The notes beneath the pieces are model-generated. The model was not told the DNA's origin. It saw only the letters and a list, made by a program, of their open reading frames with translations, and searched no databases. 64,000 nucleotides of DNA from Corynebacterium comes (lineage in GTDB: Bacteria; Actinomycetota; Actinomycetes; Mycobacteriales; Mycobacteriaceae): contig NZ_CP046453.1 of NCBI RefSeq assembly GCF_009734405.1, forward strand, positions 1,736,001 to 1,800,000. Direction: 5' to 3'. Of the stretch, positions 28,408 to 41,287 are shown piece by piece. A program made the translations under genes and the position numbers. How positions within the stretch are numbered: position 1 is the first letter of the stretch; each line of letters begins with the position of its first letter.

Positions 28408-29643
28408 TCACCCGCCCCGGTGCCGCTTCCTGCCGACGAGCCGGTCGGCGATCGTCGCGAGCAGACCGAGCGCCACGATGGCCGCGCCGACGGCGTAGGC
28501 CCCGGAGTAGGCGGCCTGCGCGGCCACGGCCCCCAGGAGGAAGGAACCGAGCCCCGTGCCGGCGTCGAAGGAGATGTTCCACACAGCGGAGGCCTCGGAC
28601 ACGCGCGAACGTGGCAGACGGAAGAACATGCTCAGCAGGGCCTCGTTCTGCACCATGCCGAAGCCGCCGCCGAAGAGAATGCCCGCCACGACCAGCCACC
28701 ACGCCGACCAGCCGTTGGCGACCACCAGGGCCATGAGCAGGACACCGGCGAATCCCATGACCTGGCCGGGGATCATCGTCGCACCGGGACGACCGTTGCG
28801 GTCCGCGATGATGCCTGATCCGTAGCGCAGGATCATCGCGGCACCGCCCGTTATCGAGAGGATGAGGCCGGCGATGACAGAACCCGTGACCGGGTCCAGT
28901 TCCTGTACCGCCGCCGGGAGAAAGGAGGACACCGCACCGAAGCTCATGGACAGGCTGGTGACGGACAAGGCGGGGACCAGCACCAGTTTCCAGACGGGGG
29001 CGCTGACGACGTGTTCCTGCGACGATGCCCTGGCCCTGGGATGCGCCCTGATCCGCGGGATCCGCAGGCACATCACCGCGGCCACCAGTGCAATGGCGGC
29101 AGCCGTGACGTAGACCACCGGGTAACCCACCCGGCCCGCCAGGAACAGGCCGAGGGGCAGGCAGATCATCTGCGAGATTCCGATGAAGACGCCCAGCATG
29201 CCCGAGGCCTTGCCCAGGAACCGGGAGGGCACCAGCTCGGCGATCAACGCGGATTCCGCCACGGTCAAGGCCCCGAAGCCGATGCCACGCAGGGCGGAGA
29301 AGAGCAGCAGGTTCCAGGCTTCCAGGCCCAGCAGGTGCCCGAGGGCGGGCACACCGAGCATGAACGCCGACGCCACCATCACCGGGTTGTAACCGATGCG
29401 CCGGAGGGCCGTCGGGGTGAAGATCTGGGTGGCCACGGTGGCGGCCATGAAGATACCGGTGGAGGCCCCTGCAAGCGTGGTGCTGTGCCCGGCGTCGAGC
29501 GCCGCGAGGGGAATGACGGGCAGCAGCAGCGACCAGGAGCCGAACGCGGCGAATACCGCGATGAGGGTCGGGATGAAACCGGGGGCCTTCCACATGCTGC
29601 CGAGATTCTCGATCTCCGACCGTGAAAGACCTGCCTGTGCCAC
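28408..29643 (-). CDS. Major facilitator superfamily transporter in the his operon
   Basis: The 411-aa protein has about 12 membrane helices and the MFS pattern, including RRIGYNP after helix 2 and a long basic cytoplasmic loop in the middle (about residues 195-215). The substrate is not known from sequence; export of histidine or an intermediate is a guess from the operon. The GTG at 29643 follows directly after the stop of the 68-aa membrane gene and has GGGAG upstream. The first 20 residues are hydrophilic, so a start at the Met of MWKAPGF is possible. Confidence 0.9.
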   Translation of the reverse strand: MAQAGLSRSEIENLGSMWKAPGFIPTLIAVFAAFGSWSLLLPVIPLAALDAGHSTTLAGASTGIFMAATVATQIFTPTALRRIGYNPVMVASAFMLGVPALGHLLGLEAWNLLLFSALRGIGFGALTVAESALIAELVPSRFLGKASGMLGVFIGISQMICLPLGLFLAGRVGYPVVYVTAAAIALVAAVMCLRIPRIRAHPRARASSQEHVVSAPVWKLVLVPALSVTSLSMSFGAVSSFLPAAVQELDPVTGSVIAGLILSITGGAAMILRYGSGIIADRNGRPGATMIPGQVMGFAGVLLMALVVANGWSAWWLVVAGILFGGGFGMVQNEALLSMFFRLPRSRVSEASAVWNISFDAGTGLGSFLLGAVAAQAAYSGAYAVGAAIVALGLLATIADRLVGRKRHRGG

Positions 29644-29850
29644 TTAGTTCATCGCTCCCATCAGCCAGAAGGCGGCACCCGCGAAGGCTACGGCCGCGCA
29701 GAATGCCAGAAAGATCGCCAGTGGCCTGTTGTCCGCCTGGTATGCCGACCAGGTGCCGCCGACGAGTAGTCCGGCGACGATGAACAGCAGGTAGACGAGC
29801 CAGTTTGCGGACCCCTGGTCCGCCTGGGCGACCGTGTCAATTCCGGGCAT
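29644..29850 (-). CDS. Small two-helix membrane protein (68 aa)
   Basis: The 68-aa product has two hydrophobic segments (about residues 17-34 and 43-64) joined by a short polar loop. I recognise no family with certainty. It begins 3 bp after hisB and abuts the MFS transporter start, so it is translated from the his message and may act with that transporter. Its small size and tight packing between known genes support that it is real. Confidence 0.8.
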   Translation of the reverse strand: MPGIDTVAQADQGSANWLVYLLFIVAGLLVGGTWSAYQADNRPLAIFLAFCAAVAFAGAAFWLMGAMN

Positions 29851-29853
29851 CGC

Positions 29854-30456
29854 TTACAGGGCCCCCTTGGTCGACGGCACGCCGTGGACCCGGGGATCGA
29901 TCTCGACGGCCTCGCGCAGAGCACGGGCGACGGCCTTGTACTCGGCCTCGGTGATGTGGTGCGGGTCGCGACCGTAGTGGCAGATCACGTGCAGGGTGAT
30001 GCGGGCGTTGAGGGCGAGCGTCTCGAAGAAGTGCTCGTTGATCACCGTGGCGTAGTGGCCTCCGATGACCGCGGTGATCATCTGGTCCGGCTCTCCGCGC
30101 ATGACGAAGTAGGGTCGGCCGGAGATGTCGACGACCGACTCCACGAGGGTCTCGTCCATCGGCAGCTGGCGGGAACCGAAGCGACGGATGCTCTTCTTGT
30201 CACCGACGGCGTCAAGAAGCGCGGTGCCCAGCACGATGGCGGTGTCCTCGACGGTGTGGTGGGCGTCGATCTCGGTATCGCCCTTGGCGTGCACCTTCAG
30301 GTCGAAGGAACCGTGGACGCCGAATGCGGTGAGCATGTGGTCGAAGAACGGCAGGCCGGTGTCGATGTCCACCTGACCTGTGCCGTCGAGGTTGATCTCG
30401 ACGGTGATGTCGGACTCGGAGGTCGTGCGGGTGGCGCGGCCGATGCGGTCGGTCAT
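29854..30456 (-). CDS. hisB: Imidazoleglycerol-phosphate dehydratase
   Basis: HisB removes water from imidazole-glycerol phosphate. The 200-aa protein is the monofunctional form, with the two manganese motifs DAHHTVED and DPHHITEA and the FFDHML segment. No phosphatase domain is fused, as is usual in Actinobacteria. One base separates the hisC stop from its ATG. Confidence 0.98.
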   Translation of the reverse strand: MTDRIGRATRTTSESDITVEINLDGTGQVDIDTGLPFFDHMLTAFGVHGSFDLKVHAKGDTEIDAHHTVEDTAIVLGTALLDAVGDKKSIRRFGSRQLPMDETLVESVVDISGRPYFVMRGEPDQMITAVIGGHYATVINEHFFETLALNARITLHVICHYGRDPHHITEAEYKAVARALREAVEIDPRVHGVPSTKGAL

Positions 30457-30457
30457 G

Positions 30458-31558
<1,101 letters not shown>

Positions 31559-32881
31559 CTAGTTCTGCTCCCCCATGGCCTCGAAGCGGGCACGGATGGA
31601 CTCTCCGTGAGCCGGCAGGTCCTCGGCGTCAGCCAGGGCGATGATGTGCGGGCCGATTTCCTTGAGCGCAACCCGGTCGTACTCGATGAGGTTGACCTCG
31701 CGCAGGAAGGTGTGGGTGGACAGGCCGGAGGAGAAACGGGCGGTGCCGGAGGTCGGCAGCACGTGGTTGGAACCGGCGGCGTAGTCGCCCAGCGGCACGG
31801 GCGAGTAGGCGCCGACGAAGATGGCGCCGGCGTGGCGGATGCGTTCGGCGACCTGACGGGGGTTCTCGGTGTGGATCTCCAGGTGCTCGGCGGCGTACGC
31901 GTCGGCGACGGCGATGCCCTGCTCCAGATCATCGACCAGGACGATGCCGGACTGCCGGCCCCCCAGGGCGCCGGCGACCCGATCGGCGTTGCGGGTGACG
32001 GTGTAACGGGCGTCGATCTCCGCGTCGACCTTCTCCGCCAACTCGGCGGAATCGGTGATGAGCACGGAGGCCGCCAGGTCATCGTGCTCGGCCTGGGAGA
32101 TGAGGTCGTAGGCGATGTAGACCGGGTCGGCGGAGGCATCCGCGAGAACGGCGATCTCCGAGGGGCCCGCCTCGGCGTCGATGCCCACGACGCCCTGCAC
32201 CAGGCGCTTGGCCGCGGTGACGAAGATGTTGCCCGGACCGGTGACGATGTCGACCGGCTCCAGGCCGGCCTCATCATCTCCATAGGCCAGCAGTGCCACA
32301 GCCTGGGCGCCTCCGACGGCCCAGATCTCGTCCACGCCCAGCAGGTGGCAGGCCGCCAGAATGGTGGGGTGCGGCCAGCCCTCGTGGTCCGCCTGCGGCG
32401 GTGAAGCCACCACCAGAGAGGAACAGCCTGCCTCCTGGGCGGGGACCACGTTCATGATCACGCTGGAAGGGTAGACGGCCTTACCGCCCGGCACGTACAG
32501 ACCGACGCGCTCGATGGGCAGATGGACCTCGGTGACCGTTGCCCCCTCCGCCAGGGTCGTGGTGTGGGGGGCCGGCTTCTGCTCGGCGTGGACCTTCCGG
32601 ACCCGGGAGATCACCTCATTGAGCGCCGTGATCACGTCCTCATCGAGGCTGGCGAGGGCGGCCGCGACGACGTCCGCCGGCACCTTCACGCTCGCCGGGG
32701 TGACGCCGTCGAATTTCTCGCCGTACTCGAGGGCGGCCCGAGCGCCGTGCTCACGCACCGCGTCGACGATCGGGGCGACGGTCGGCAGGACCGCGTTGAC
32801 GTCAGTGCCGCCGCGCGGCAGTGCGCGGCGTAGTTCGCTGGTGGACGGGGTACGACCGCGCAGGTCGATCACAGTGAGCAT
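31559..32881 (-). CDS. hisD: Histidinol dehydrogenase
   Basis: HisD oxidises histidinol to histidine in two NAD-dependent steps, with zinc. The 440-aa protein has the signature segments [40 protein letters not shown] and EHLEIHT, and is full length. It is the first gene of the his operon. The ATG at 32881 has GAGGAGAA upstream, and the likely -10 is TATAGT. The his order D-C-B-H-A-impA-F-I is the corynebacterial one; hisG and hisE are not in this window. Confidence 0.98.
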   Translation of the reverse strand: MLTVIDLRGRTPSTSELRRALPRGGTDVNAVLPTVAPIVDAVREHGARAALEYGEKFDGVTPASVKVPADVVAAALASLDEDVITALNEVISRVRKVHAEQKPAPHTTTLAEGATVTEVHLPIERVGLYVPGGKAVYPSSVIMNVVPAQEAGCSSLVVASPPQADHEGWPHPTILAACHLLGVDEIWAVGGAQAVALLAYGDDEAGLEPVDIVTGPGNIFVTAAKRLVQGVVGIDAEAGPSEIAVLADASADPVYIAYDLISQAEHDDLAASVLITDSAELAEKVDAEIDARYTVTRNADRVAGALGGRQSGIVLVDDLEQGIAVADAYAAEHLEIHTENPRQVAERIRHAGAIFVGAYSPVPLGDYAAGSNHVLPTSGTARFSSGLSTHTFLREVNLIEYDRVALKEIGPHIIALADAEDLPAHGESIRARFEAMGEQN

Positions 32882-32888
32882 CGGGTAG

Positions 32889-33007
32889 GTTCTCCTCGAA
32901 CAGCCTGGAAGAAGGCGGAAGGGACAGTACTATATTGCCTTATTGTAGGTGGCCCGGCCCGGTAGACTGGTGCCGCCCCTGTTTCACTGTTCATCCCCTG
33001 GAGGTGT
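32889..33007. promoter_or_regulatory. Divergent promoter region of hisD and the YbjN gene
   Basis: Toward hisD: -10 TATAGT (minus strand, 32929-32934) and a Shine-Dalgarno GAGGAGAA (32889-32896), giving a leader of about 40 nt. Toward the YbjN gene: -10 TAGACT (32963-32968) and GGAGGTG near 33000. No obvious attenuator or leader peptide with His codons was seen. Confidence 0.5.
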
Positions 33008-33014
33008 CAGACCG

Positions 33015-34109
33015 ATGGTCACTCTGACCGAGGTGTACGTCGCCGCCGAGAAGTTCGACTTCCACTGTTATGTGGGCGCGGACCGGCTGGTGTTTCCCTG
33101 GCACGACCACCTGGTGACGGCCTACCTCGACGAACGCAATCCCTCGGCGCTGGTGTTCGACACGGATCTGCGCAGCACGATCGGGATGGAGCACACGGCG
33201 GTGCTGGCCCGCACGATCACCTCCTGGAACCACGAGCGCCTGGGCCCCACCCTCTCGCTGCGGGTTGGCGACGAAGGGGCGATCAGCCTGCATGCCCGAT
33301 CCAGCATGCTCACCGGCACCGGCCTCTCACCCGAGCAACTCGAGGACTTCGTCCGGCTGTCGATGGAGACCACACGACTGGCGGTGGACCACCTCATCGA
33401 GGACTTCCCCGAGCTGGCGCTGCCGGACACGGACGACAATTCGGCGCGACGCCGCAAACAGGACACCGCCGCCCTGGACGGCCCCCTCCCCCGGGACCGT
33501 CACGTGAACGTGAACAAGCTCGACGACGACGTCATGCGCCTGCGCGAGATCGACCACCGGCGCACCCAGGAGGAGATCGACACCCTCGACGACTTCGACT
33601 TCGACCCTGACGAGGAGTACTCCGCCAGCATGAGCACTGATCACGACTGGGACGGAGAAGGCGAAGACTGGGAGGATTCCACCCCGGAGGAGGTCACCCT
33701 CTCCCGGATCCGCGAGACCCTGGCGGGCATGGGCATAGAAAAGACCCACGGCGATGACGACGTGATCATCGCCTGGATCAATGACATCCTGTTCGGGTTC
33801 TTCCTGGACAACGGGCCCAGTTACCTGATCAAGGGCCGCTGGGACCCGAACCTGGACGCGGACGCGGACTACCTCCGGATGTTCCTGCTGTGCAACGACT
33901 GGAACGAATCGTCCATCACCACGAAGGCCTTCTGCCACGAGGATGACGAGGGCCTGCAGATCAGGGTGGAGTTCACCGCCTCAGTGCGCGAGGGACTGAC
34001 CGAGCTGCAGCTGGAGCACAACACCGCCGTGGCGATCAATCACGTGCTCCACGCAATTGACGCCATCAGCTCCGACTCGACGGGCGAATCCGCGGTCACC
34101 TGGCCCTGA
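33015..34109 (+). CDS. YbjN-domain protein (364 aa)
   Basis: The protein has two regions like YbjN/type-III-chaperone folds: about residues 1-125 (VYVAAEKFDFH to RLAVDHLIED) and about 225-350 (LSRIRETLAGMGIEK to EFTASVREGLTE). A long acidic, disordered linker lies between them. YbjN-type proteins are thought to bind partner proteins; the specific role is unknown. The ATG at 33015 has CTGGAGGTG upstream; an earlier in-frame codon would read through the promoter. It converges with nadC, leaving 8 bp. Confidence 0.82.
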   Translation: MVTLTEVYVAAEKFDFHCYVGADRLVFPWHDHLVTAYLDERNPSALVFDTDLRSTIGMEHTAVLARTITSWNHERLGPTLSLRVGDEGAISLHARSSMLTGTGLSPEQLEDFVRLSMETTRLAVDHLIEDFPELALPDTDDNSARRRKQDTAALDGPLPRDRHVNVNKLDDDVMRLREIDHRRTQEEIDTLDDFDFDPDEEYSASMSTDHDWDGEGEDWEDSTPEEVTLSRIRETLAGMGIEKTHGDDDVIIAWINDILFGFFLDNGPSYLIKGRWDPNLDADADYLRMFLLCNDWNESSITTKAFCHEDDEGLQIRVEFTASVREGLTELQLEHNTAVAINHVLHAIDAISSDSTGESAVTWP

Positions 34110-34117
34110 ACGCAGAT

Positions 34118-34999
34118 CTAGTCGAAGTCAAGGCCCAGGTCGAGCGCCGGCGCGGAGTGGGTGAGCGAGCCCACGGCGAGGTAGTCCACTCCGGTCGAGG
34201 CGTAATCGGCCGCGACGTCGAGGTCCAGCCCGCCGGAGGCCTCGAGCAGGGTGCCGGGAGAGACGGCGTCGCGGCGCTGCACCGCCACCTGCACGGCCCA
34301 CGGCTCGAAGTTGTCCAGCATGATCTCGTCCGGCTTCTCCGGCAGCAGTTCGTCGAGCTGTTCGAGGGTGTCCACCTCGACCTCGCACCACTTGTCCGGG
34401 TAGGCCGCACGCACGGCGAGGAAGGCCTCGCGCACACCGCCGGCGGCGATGACGTGGTTGTCCTTGATCAGCGCGCGGTCGCCCAGACCGAGACGGTGGT
34501 TGATTCCCCCGCCGACGGTGACGGCGTACTTCTGCAGCAGCCGCATACCGGGCAGGGTCTTCCGGGAGTCGCGGATGCCCGCGCGGGTGCCCTCGACGGC
34601 GTCGACCCAGGCGGCGGTGGTCGTGGCAATACCGGACAGGTGGGTCAGCAGATTGAGCAGCGTACGTTCCGCCGTGAGCAGGTCGCGGGTTCCGGCCTCG
34701 ATGCGGGCGACCACGTCGCCCGGGTTGACGCGGGTGCCGTCTGGTGCGACCTCCTCGACCTTGAAATCCGAGGTGGCGACCTGGCGCAGAACACGGTCGA
34801 CGACGAACAGCCCGGCGACGGTACCCGGCTTCCGTGCCACTATGCGTGCCGAGGAACGGTGCTCGGCGGATACCGTGGCCCGGCTGGTGATGTCGGGGCC
34901 GTAGGTGAGGTCCTCATCCAGCGCTGCGGCGATGAGACGGTCCACGTCCTCGGGATCGAACTCCGCGGACGGGAAGGCGGGTGTTTCAGGCGGCGTCAT
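34118..34999 (-). CDS. nadC: Quinolinate phosphoribosyltransferase (decarboxylating)
   Basis: NadC joins quinolinate with PRPP to make nicotinate mononucleotide in NAD synthesis. The 293-aa protein has the active-site segments TAERTLLNLLTHLSGI, DSRKTLPGMR, GGGINHR, IKDNH and EVEVDTLEQ. nadA and nadB are not adjacent; the gene follows a DUF2567 membrane gene by 5 bp. GTAGGGAA precedes the ATG, and TAAAGT 7 nt upstream could also give a leaderless transcript. Confidence 0.97.
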   Translation of the reverse strand: MTPPETPAFPSAEFDPEDVDRLIAAALDEDLTYGPDITSRATVSAEHRSSARIVARKPGTVAGLFVVDRVLRQVATSDFKVEEVAPDGTRVNPGDVVARIEAGTRDLLTAERTLLNLLTHLSGIATTTAAWVDAVEGTRAGIRDSRKTLPGMRLLQKYAVTVGGGINHRLGLGDRALIKDNHVIAAGGVREAFLAVRAAYPDKWCEVEVDTLEQLDELLPEKPDEIMLDNFEPWAVQVAVQRRDAVSPGTLLEASGGLDLDVAADYASTGVDYLAVGSLTHSAPALDLGLDFD

Positions 35000-35004
35000 G
35001 TTCC

Positions 35005-35520
35005 CTACTTTATCGGGACGGGATCCGGTTCCGTGTCGGGGGTCACCAGGGCGGAGCACCAGTAGCTCAGCGCAGCCATGAAGGGGGCGGCCAGCCAGCC
35101 GACACCCGGCGCGAGGCCGGGCACGATGCTCACCCGGTCCCCCTCCGCAAGCTGTTCCACGTCGCCGGTCGAATGCAGCAGGCCGGACACCACCGTGCCC
35201 ACCTCGAGGAAGGAGAACGCGGAGAGCGCCGCGACGGCGATCAACCACCACAGCATCCCCGGGCCACGGGTCGACGGCGAGGTCACGTACATGCTCAGCG
35301 AGACGATCACCGCCAGCAGACCCGTGGCGATGACGAAGCTGGCGAAGGAGTGGAAAGCGATGCTGTCGGTGGTGGCGGGGATGTTGACCTGGCCGCCGTC
35401 AACGAGGGTTCCGGTGTAGGCGGGTCGCAGCATGCCCCAGATCGCACCGACTGCGCTGTAGAGGAGCAGCGACACGGCGAGGATCCCGGCCGCCGAACCG
35501 ACCCTGCGTGGAATGGCCAT
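35005..35520 (-). CDS. DUF2567-type membrane protein
   Basis: The 171-aa protein has four predicted membrane segments (about residues 8-30, 58-80, 89-111 and 137-155). It fits the actinobacterial DUF2567 family of unknown function. It lies 5 bp after the lipoprotein gene and 5 bp before nadC, so the three form an operon. The acidic C-terminus ends DTEPDPVPIK. Confidence 0.75.
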   Translation of the reverse strand: MAIPRRVGSAAGILAVSLLLYSAVGAIWGMLRPAYTGTLVDGGQVNIPATTDSIAFHSFASFVIATGLLAVIVSLSMYVTSPSTRGPGMLWWLIAVAALSAFSFLEVGTVVSGLLHSTGDVEQLAEGDRVSIVPGLAPGVGWLAAPFMAALSYWCSALVTPDTEPDPVPIK

Positions 35521-35525
35521 GTTCG

Positions 35526-36197
35526 TCAGTTGCAGAACTTCCAGCGTCCGTCTTCGCGCAGGTAGCGCTGGGTGCGGGTCTCGGACTGCCCGGCGGAGAC
35601 TGCGGTGACGACGGCGGATGCGTTGTCCCCCTCGACCCGGACGTCATTCACCGAGGCAATGTGCGGCTCGGCCGCCACGTAGTAGTCCCACTGGTTCAGC
35701 GGCTGGTCCGGCACACCGGCCAGGTCCAGCGCGGCGGGCCCACCCTGGGCTGCGACGAGCTCGTTACAGGTGTTTTCGGGGATGTAGCGCAGGAACTGGT
35801 GGAAGGTACCCACCTGGTACATTCCCCGGACCAGACCGTCGATCGCGGCGCGGTCGGCCTCGCTGGCGGTGGCCCCGCCCTGGACCGGCTCAGGCTCCTC
35901 GTAGAGCTCCCCCAGCAGCGGATCCTCGGCCGGCGGTGCGGCCTCCGGCTGCTCAACGGCCTCCGGTTCCGGCGCGACAGTTTCCGGTTCCGGCTCAACG
36001 GTCTCCGGTTCCGCCGACTCCTCGGTGGTCTCCTCCACCGTGCTCTCCACGGTTTCGGCCTCCGTGGAACGGGTCGAGGTAACTGTGTTCGGCGATGAGG
36101 AAGTGGTCTCATCAGCACCGTCGCCCGAACCGCACGCCGTGACGAATGTCAGCGGAGCGATGAGTGCGAGGGCGGCGATGGTCTTCTTCAGAGTCAT
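35526..36197 (-). CDS. Lipoprotein with disordered linker and C-terminal NTF2-like domain
   Basis: The 223-aa precursor has a lipoprotein signal peptide ending in VTAC, so the cysteine near residue 22 should be lipidated by Lgt and cut by LspA. A Thr/Ser/Glu/Pro-rich linker (about 23-95) leads to a folded C-terminal domain that ends in TQRYLREDGRWKFCN, typical of NTF2-like extracellular domains. The ATG at 36197 has AGGAAGAG upstream. The likely -10 is TAAGGT (minus strand, 36254-36259). Function is unknown. Confidence 0.85.
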   Translation of the reverse strand: MTLKKTIAALALIAPLTFVTACGSGDGADETTSSSPNTVTSTRSTEAETVESTVEETTEESAEPETVEPEPETVAPEPEAVEQPEAAPPAEDPLLGELYEEPEPVQGGATASEADRAAIDGLVRGMYQVGTFHQFLRYIPENTCNELVAAQGGPAALDLAGVPDQPLNQWDYYVAAEPHIASVNDVRVEGDNASAVVTAVSAGQSETRTQRYLREDGRWKFCN

Positions 36198-36312
36198 GCT
36201 GCTCTCTTCCTGCGGATGTGTCTTTGATTGCGTCGGTGGTACGTCGAAGGGAAACCTTAGCAAGGTCGAGCGGAAGGATGGCTGACATATACCTGGGAGT
36301 TTTCCCGACGGG

Positions 36313-36318
36313 TAGGCT
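36313..36318 (+). promoter_or_regulatory. -10 element of TetR-type regulator (leaderless)
   Basis: TAGGCT lies 7 nt before a GTG codon in frame with the TetR protein. This fits a leaderless mRNA and sets the start at 36326. Confidence 0.5.
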
Positions 36319-36325
36319 CTCCGGT

Positions 36326-36886
36326 GTGCAGTTGACCCGGGATTCCATTGTCGCCGCCGCCGTGGAGATCCTCGACTCCTACGGTCTGGCGGACATGACC
36401 ATGCGGCGGGTGGCCACCTCCCTGGGAGTGGCCCCCGGCGCCTTGTACTGGCATATCGCCAACAAACAGCAGCTGATTGCGGCTATCGCGGCGGAGATCC
36501 TCGCACCGGCGCTTGTCGACGCCCCCGCCACCCAGGCCGGACTCCCCGCCCGGCTGCGCGAGGCGATGCTGGCGCACCGTGACGGCGCAGAACTTGTCGC
36601 CGCCGCGCTCTCGCAGCCTGAATCGGAGACGCGGGCGGTCGTCGAGAAGCAGCTGGAGCAGACCCTGCGGGGAGATGAAGATCTCACCCGGGTCGGCGCC
36701 GCCTCGCTCCTCCATCTGGTCCTCGGCGCCACCTCCCTCGAGCAGGCGCAGAGACAGCACGCGGTGGACACGGGCGCGGAGCTCCCCGTGGAGGCGTCCG
36801 CCGACTTCCATCGTGGCGTCGATCTGCTGCTTGCGGGACTCCGTGTGGCGACGCAGTCCAGTGAATCCGCACCCGAACCACTATGA
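36326..36886 (+). CDS. TetR family transcriptional regulator
   Basis: The 186-aa protein has an N-terminal helix-turn-helix (TRDSIVAAAVEIL to VAPGALYWHIANKQQL) and a helical ligand domain. I chose the GTG at 36326 because it is 7 nt after TAGGCT; an ATG at 36278 would add 16 residues. It ends 9 bp before glgX on the same strand. It may control glgX or the divergent lipoprotein operon, but no clear operator palindrome was found. The ligand is unknown. Confidence 0.88.
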   Translation: MQLTRDSIVAAAVEILDSYGLADMTMRRVATSLGVAPGALYWHIANKQQLIAAIAAEILAPALVDAPATQAGLPARLREAMLAHRDGAELVAAALSQPESETRAVVEKQLEQTLRGDEDLTRVGAASLLHLVLGATSLEQAQRQHAVDTGAELPVEASADFHRGVDLLLAGLRVATQSSESAPEPL

Positions 36887-36887
36887 T
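36882..36887 (+). promoter_or_regulatory. -10 element of glgX (leaderless)
   Basis: TATGAT, a near-perfect -10, lies across the stop codon of the TetR gene and 8 nt before the glgX ATG. There is no Shine-Dalgarno, so a leaderless glgX mRNA is likely. Confidence 0.6.
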
Positions 36888-36895
36888 CAGTCGAC

Positions 36896-39397
<2,502 letters not shown>

Positions 39398-39398
39398 T

Positions 39399-39776
39399 TC
39401 ACCCGCGGTGGTGCCGTTCCACCGTGGCGTAGTTGTCGGCGACCCAGTCGACCAGCGCCTGCGCCACGGGTAAGAGGCTGCGCCCCAGTTCGGTGAGCCC
39501 GTATTCGACACGCGGGGGGATCTCCTCGAAGGCCCGGCGCGCGATGAGTCCGTCATCGGCCATGGTGCGCAGGCGCTGCGAGAGCATCTTCTGCGAGATC
39601 CCGTCCACCACCTCCACGATCCGCCCGTAACGCAACGGACCGTCCGCGAGGGAGAGCACGATGAGGATCGTCCACTTGTCCCCCACGGAGTTGAGCAGCC
39701 CGCGGCTGGGGCAGGTGCGGTCAAAGGGGTCGTACCTGCCCGCCCAGTCCTGCGAACGGCCGCTCATACCGACCAT
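39399..39776 (-). CDS. HxlR family transcriptional regulator
   Basis: The 125-aa protein has the HxlR pattern: CPSRGLLNSVGDKWTILIV, then GPLRYGRIVEVVDGIS and KMLSQRLRTMADDGLI of the winged helix. The cysteine near residue 20 is where redox- or aldehyde-sensing members react. The target is not evident, since both neighbours are convergent or divergent genes. The start at 39776 is the longest ATG; 39767 is equally possible. Confidence 0.88.
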   Translation of the reverse strand: MVGMSGRSQDWAGRYDPFDRTCPSRGLLNSVGDKWTILIVLSLADGPLRYGRIVEVVDGISQKMLSQRLRTMADDGLIARRAFEEIPPRVEYGLTELGRSLLPVAQALVDWVADNYATVERHHRG

Positions 39777-39849
39777 GGTAGCTGTCCGGGGGCCCGAGTA
39801 GACTGGCGTGCCACTGCCCCACCACTCCAGACGAAAGCGAGTCGACGAC

Positions 39850-41187
39850 GTGATCCCGGCCCACGGCACCCAGCTCAGTGTCACCGCCACGAGCATCCGT
39901 ATCGAACGATCGGCTCTGACCGCCGCGCTGACCGGTCGACGGTCCGTCGAGGTGCCCCTCTCCTCTGTCACCGGGGTGAGCGTCACCCCTCCCTCGCTTG
40001 TCGACGTCGGCCGGGTCCTGCTCGAGGGCGCGGACGTCACCGTCGAGTTCGCCCCGGGCCAGACGCGTGCGGCCGAGGATTTCCTCGCCGATGTGGAGGC
40101 AGCCCGCCGCGGTGAGGCGCCGACCGCCTCCAACGGCGGGGTCACCGGCCTGGACTTCATCGGATTCGACGTGGAAACCGCCAACGCGGACGTCGGGTCC
40201 ATCTGTCAGCTGGGTGTGGTCCGCATCGTCGACGGCGTCGAGGTCGCCTCGGCATCGTGGCTGTGCACCCCTCCCCCGGGGCTCACGCAGTTCGGTGCCG
40301 ACAACATCGCCATTCACGGCATCACCCCGGAAGACGTCGCCGACCAGCCCACGTTCAGCGAACGCCTGCCGGGTCTCCTCGAGTTCATCGGCGATCTGCC
40401 GGTGGTGGCCCACAATGCGCAGTTCGACATGATGGCGTTGCAGCGGGCGTGCGCGGCCAGCGACGTGGAGGTCCCCACGCTGTCGTTCGGTTGTTCCCTG
40501 ATCCTGGCCCGCGGTGCGAAGCTGGGTGTCACCAGCCACCGTCTGCCGGTCGTGGCCGAAGTTCTGGGTGTGCCGCTGGGTCGCCACCACGACGCCACCG
40601 AGGATGCCCGTGCCGCCGCGCTCATCGTCGTGGAACTGGCCCGGAACGTCGAGCACCGCGGAAGCTTCACCGAGTTCCAGCATTCCTCCGGCTTCACCAT
40701 GGGCACCCTCAACCAGGAGCGCACCTGGCCGGTGCTGCGGGATCGCTCCGGGGCGCGGATCGCGATGCAGAAGGTCCAGCCGGATGTGCCGGTGGCTGCA
40801 CCGGTCGAGGAGAAGAAGGCCCCCCGCCGGGCCCCCTGGCAGTCCGTGTCCACCCCGGACGTCATCCCCGAGCCTAATCAGAAGGCCGATCCCACCGGTC
40901 CTCTCTTCGGCCAGAACGTCACGCTGACGGGTGATTTCGAGCCCTTCGACAAGGGTCAGCTGTGGTCGGGTATCGCTGATCTGGGGGCGGCCGTCGGCAA
41001 GAACGTGACCAGGAAGACCACGATTCTGGTCGCCGGCGACTGGGCCACCGTGACCAGTAAGGAAAAGCGTGCCCGGGAACTCCTGGAGAAGGGGCAGGAC
41101 ATCCAGATCTGGACGTCTGCCCAGCTCTACGCGGTGCTGGGCATCGACCCGCAGGGAGCGGTCGATGACGAGCAGCCCCCGTTCTAG
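39850..41187 (+). CDS. PH-like / DEDDh 3'-5' exonuclease / BRCT fusion protein
   Basis: The 445-aa protein has three parts. About residues 1-85 resemble a small PH-like beta domain (SVEVPLSSVTGVSV). About 100-265 form a DnaQ-type exonuclease with DVETAN, VAHNAQFD and HHDATEDA, all catalytic residues intact. About 355-445 form a BRCT domain (GQNVTLTGDFEP to ARELLEKGQDI). It probably trims or proofreads DNA in repair rather than serving as the replicative epsilon subunit. The GTG at 39850 was chosen; a GTG at 39808 lies too close to the likely -10 TAGACT (39799-39804). Confidence 0.85.
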   Translation: MIPAHGTQLSVTATSIRIERSALTAALTGRRSVEVPLSSVTGVSVTPPSLVDVGRVLLEGADVTVEFAPGQTRAAEDFLADVEAARRGEAPTASNGGVTGLDFIGFDVETANADVGSICQLGVVRIVDGVEVASASWLCTPPPGLTQFGADNIAIHGITPEDVADQPTFSERLPGLLEFIGDLPVVAHNAQFDMMALQRACAASDVEVPTLSFGCSLILARGAKLGVTSHRLPVVAEVLGVPLGRHHDATEDARAAALIVVELARNVEHRGSFTEFQHSSGFTMGTLNQERTWPVLRDRSGARIAMQKVQPDVPVAAPVEEKKAPRRAPWQSVSTPDVIPEPNQKADPTGPLFGQNVTLTGDFEPFDKGQLWSGIADLGAAVGKNVTRKTTILVAGDWATVTSKEKRARELLEKGQDIQIWTSAQLYAVLGIDPQGAVDDEQPPF

Positions 41188-41199
41188 GAGAAGTTCGGC

Positions 41200-41226
41200 C
41201 CCCGCGGGAACCTCGGGGTGATTTTT
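41200..41226 (+). terminator. Possible weak terminator after the exonuclease gene
   Basis: CCCCG and CGGGG (41200-41204 and 41214-41218) can pair around a 9-nt loop, followed shortly by TTTTT (41222-41226). The stem is short, so this is a weak call. The rest of the 41188-41287 gap holds nothing clear except AGGAAC before the next ATG. Confidence 0.35.
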
Positions 41227-41287
41227 CCGGTCCAACAGTGGTGAGTACGTCCCCTCCTCCCGCCACAGATCAGGAACGTCAGCCGCC

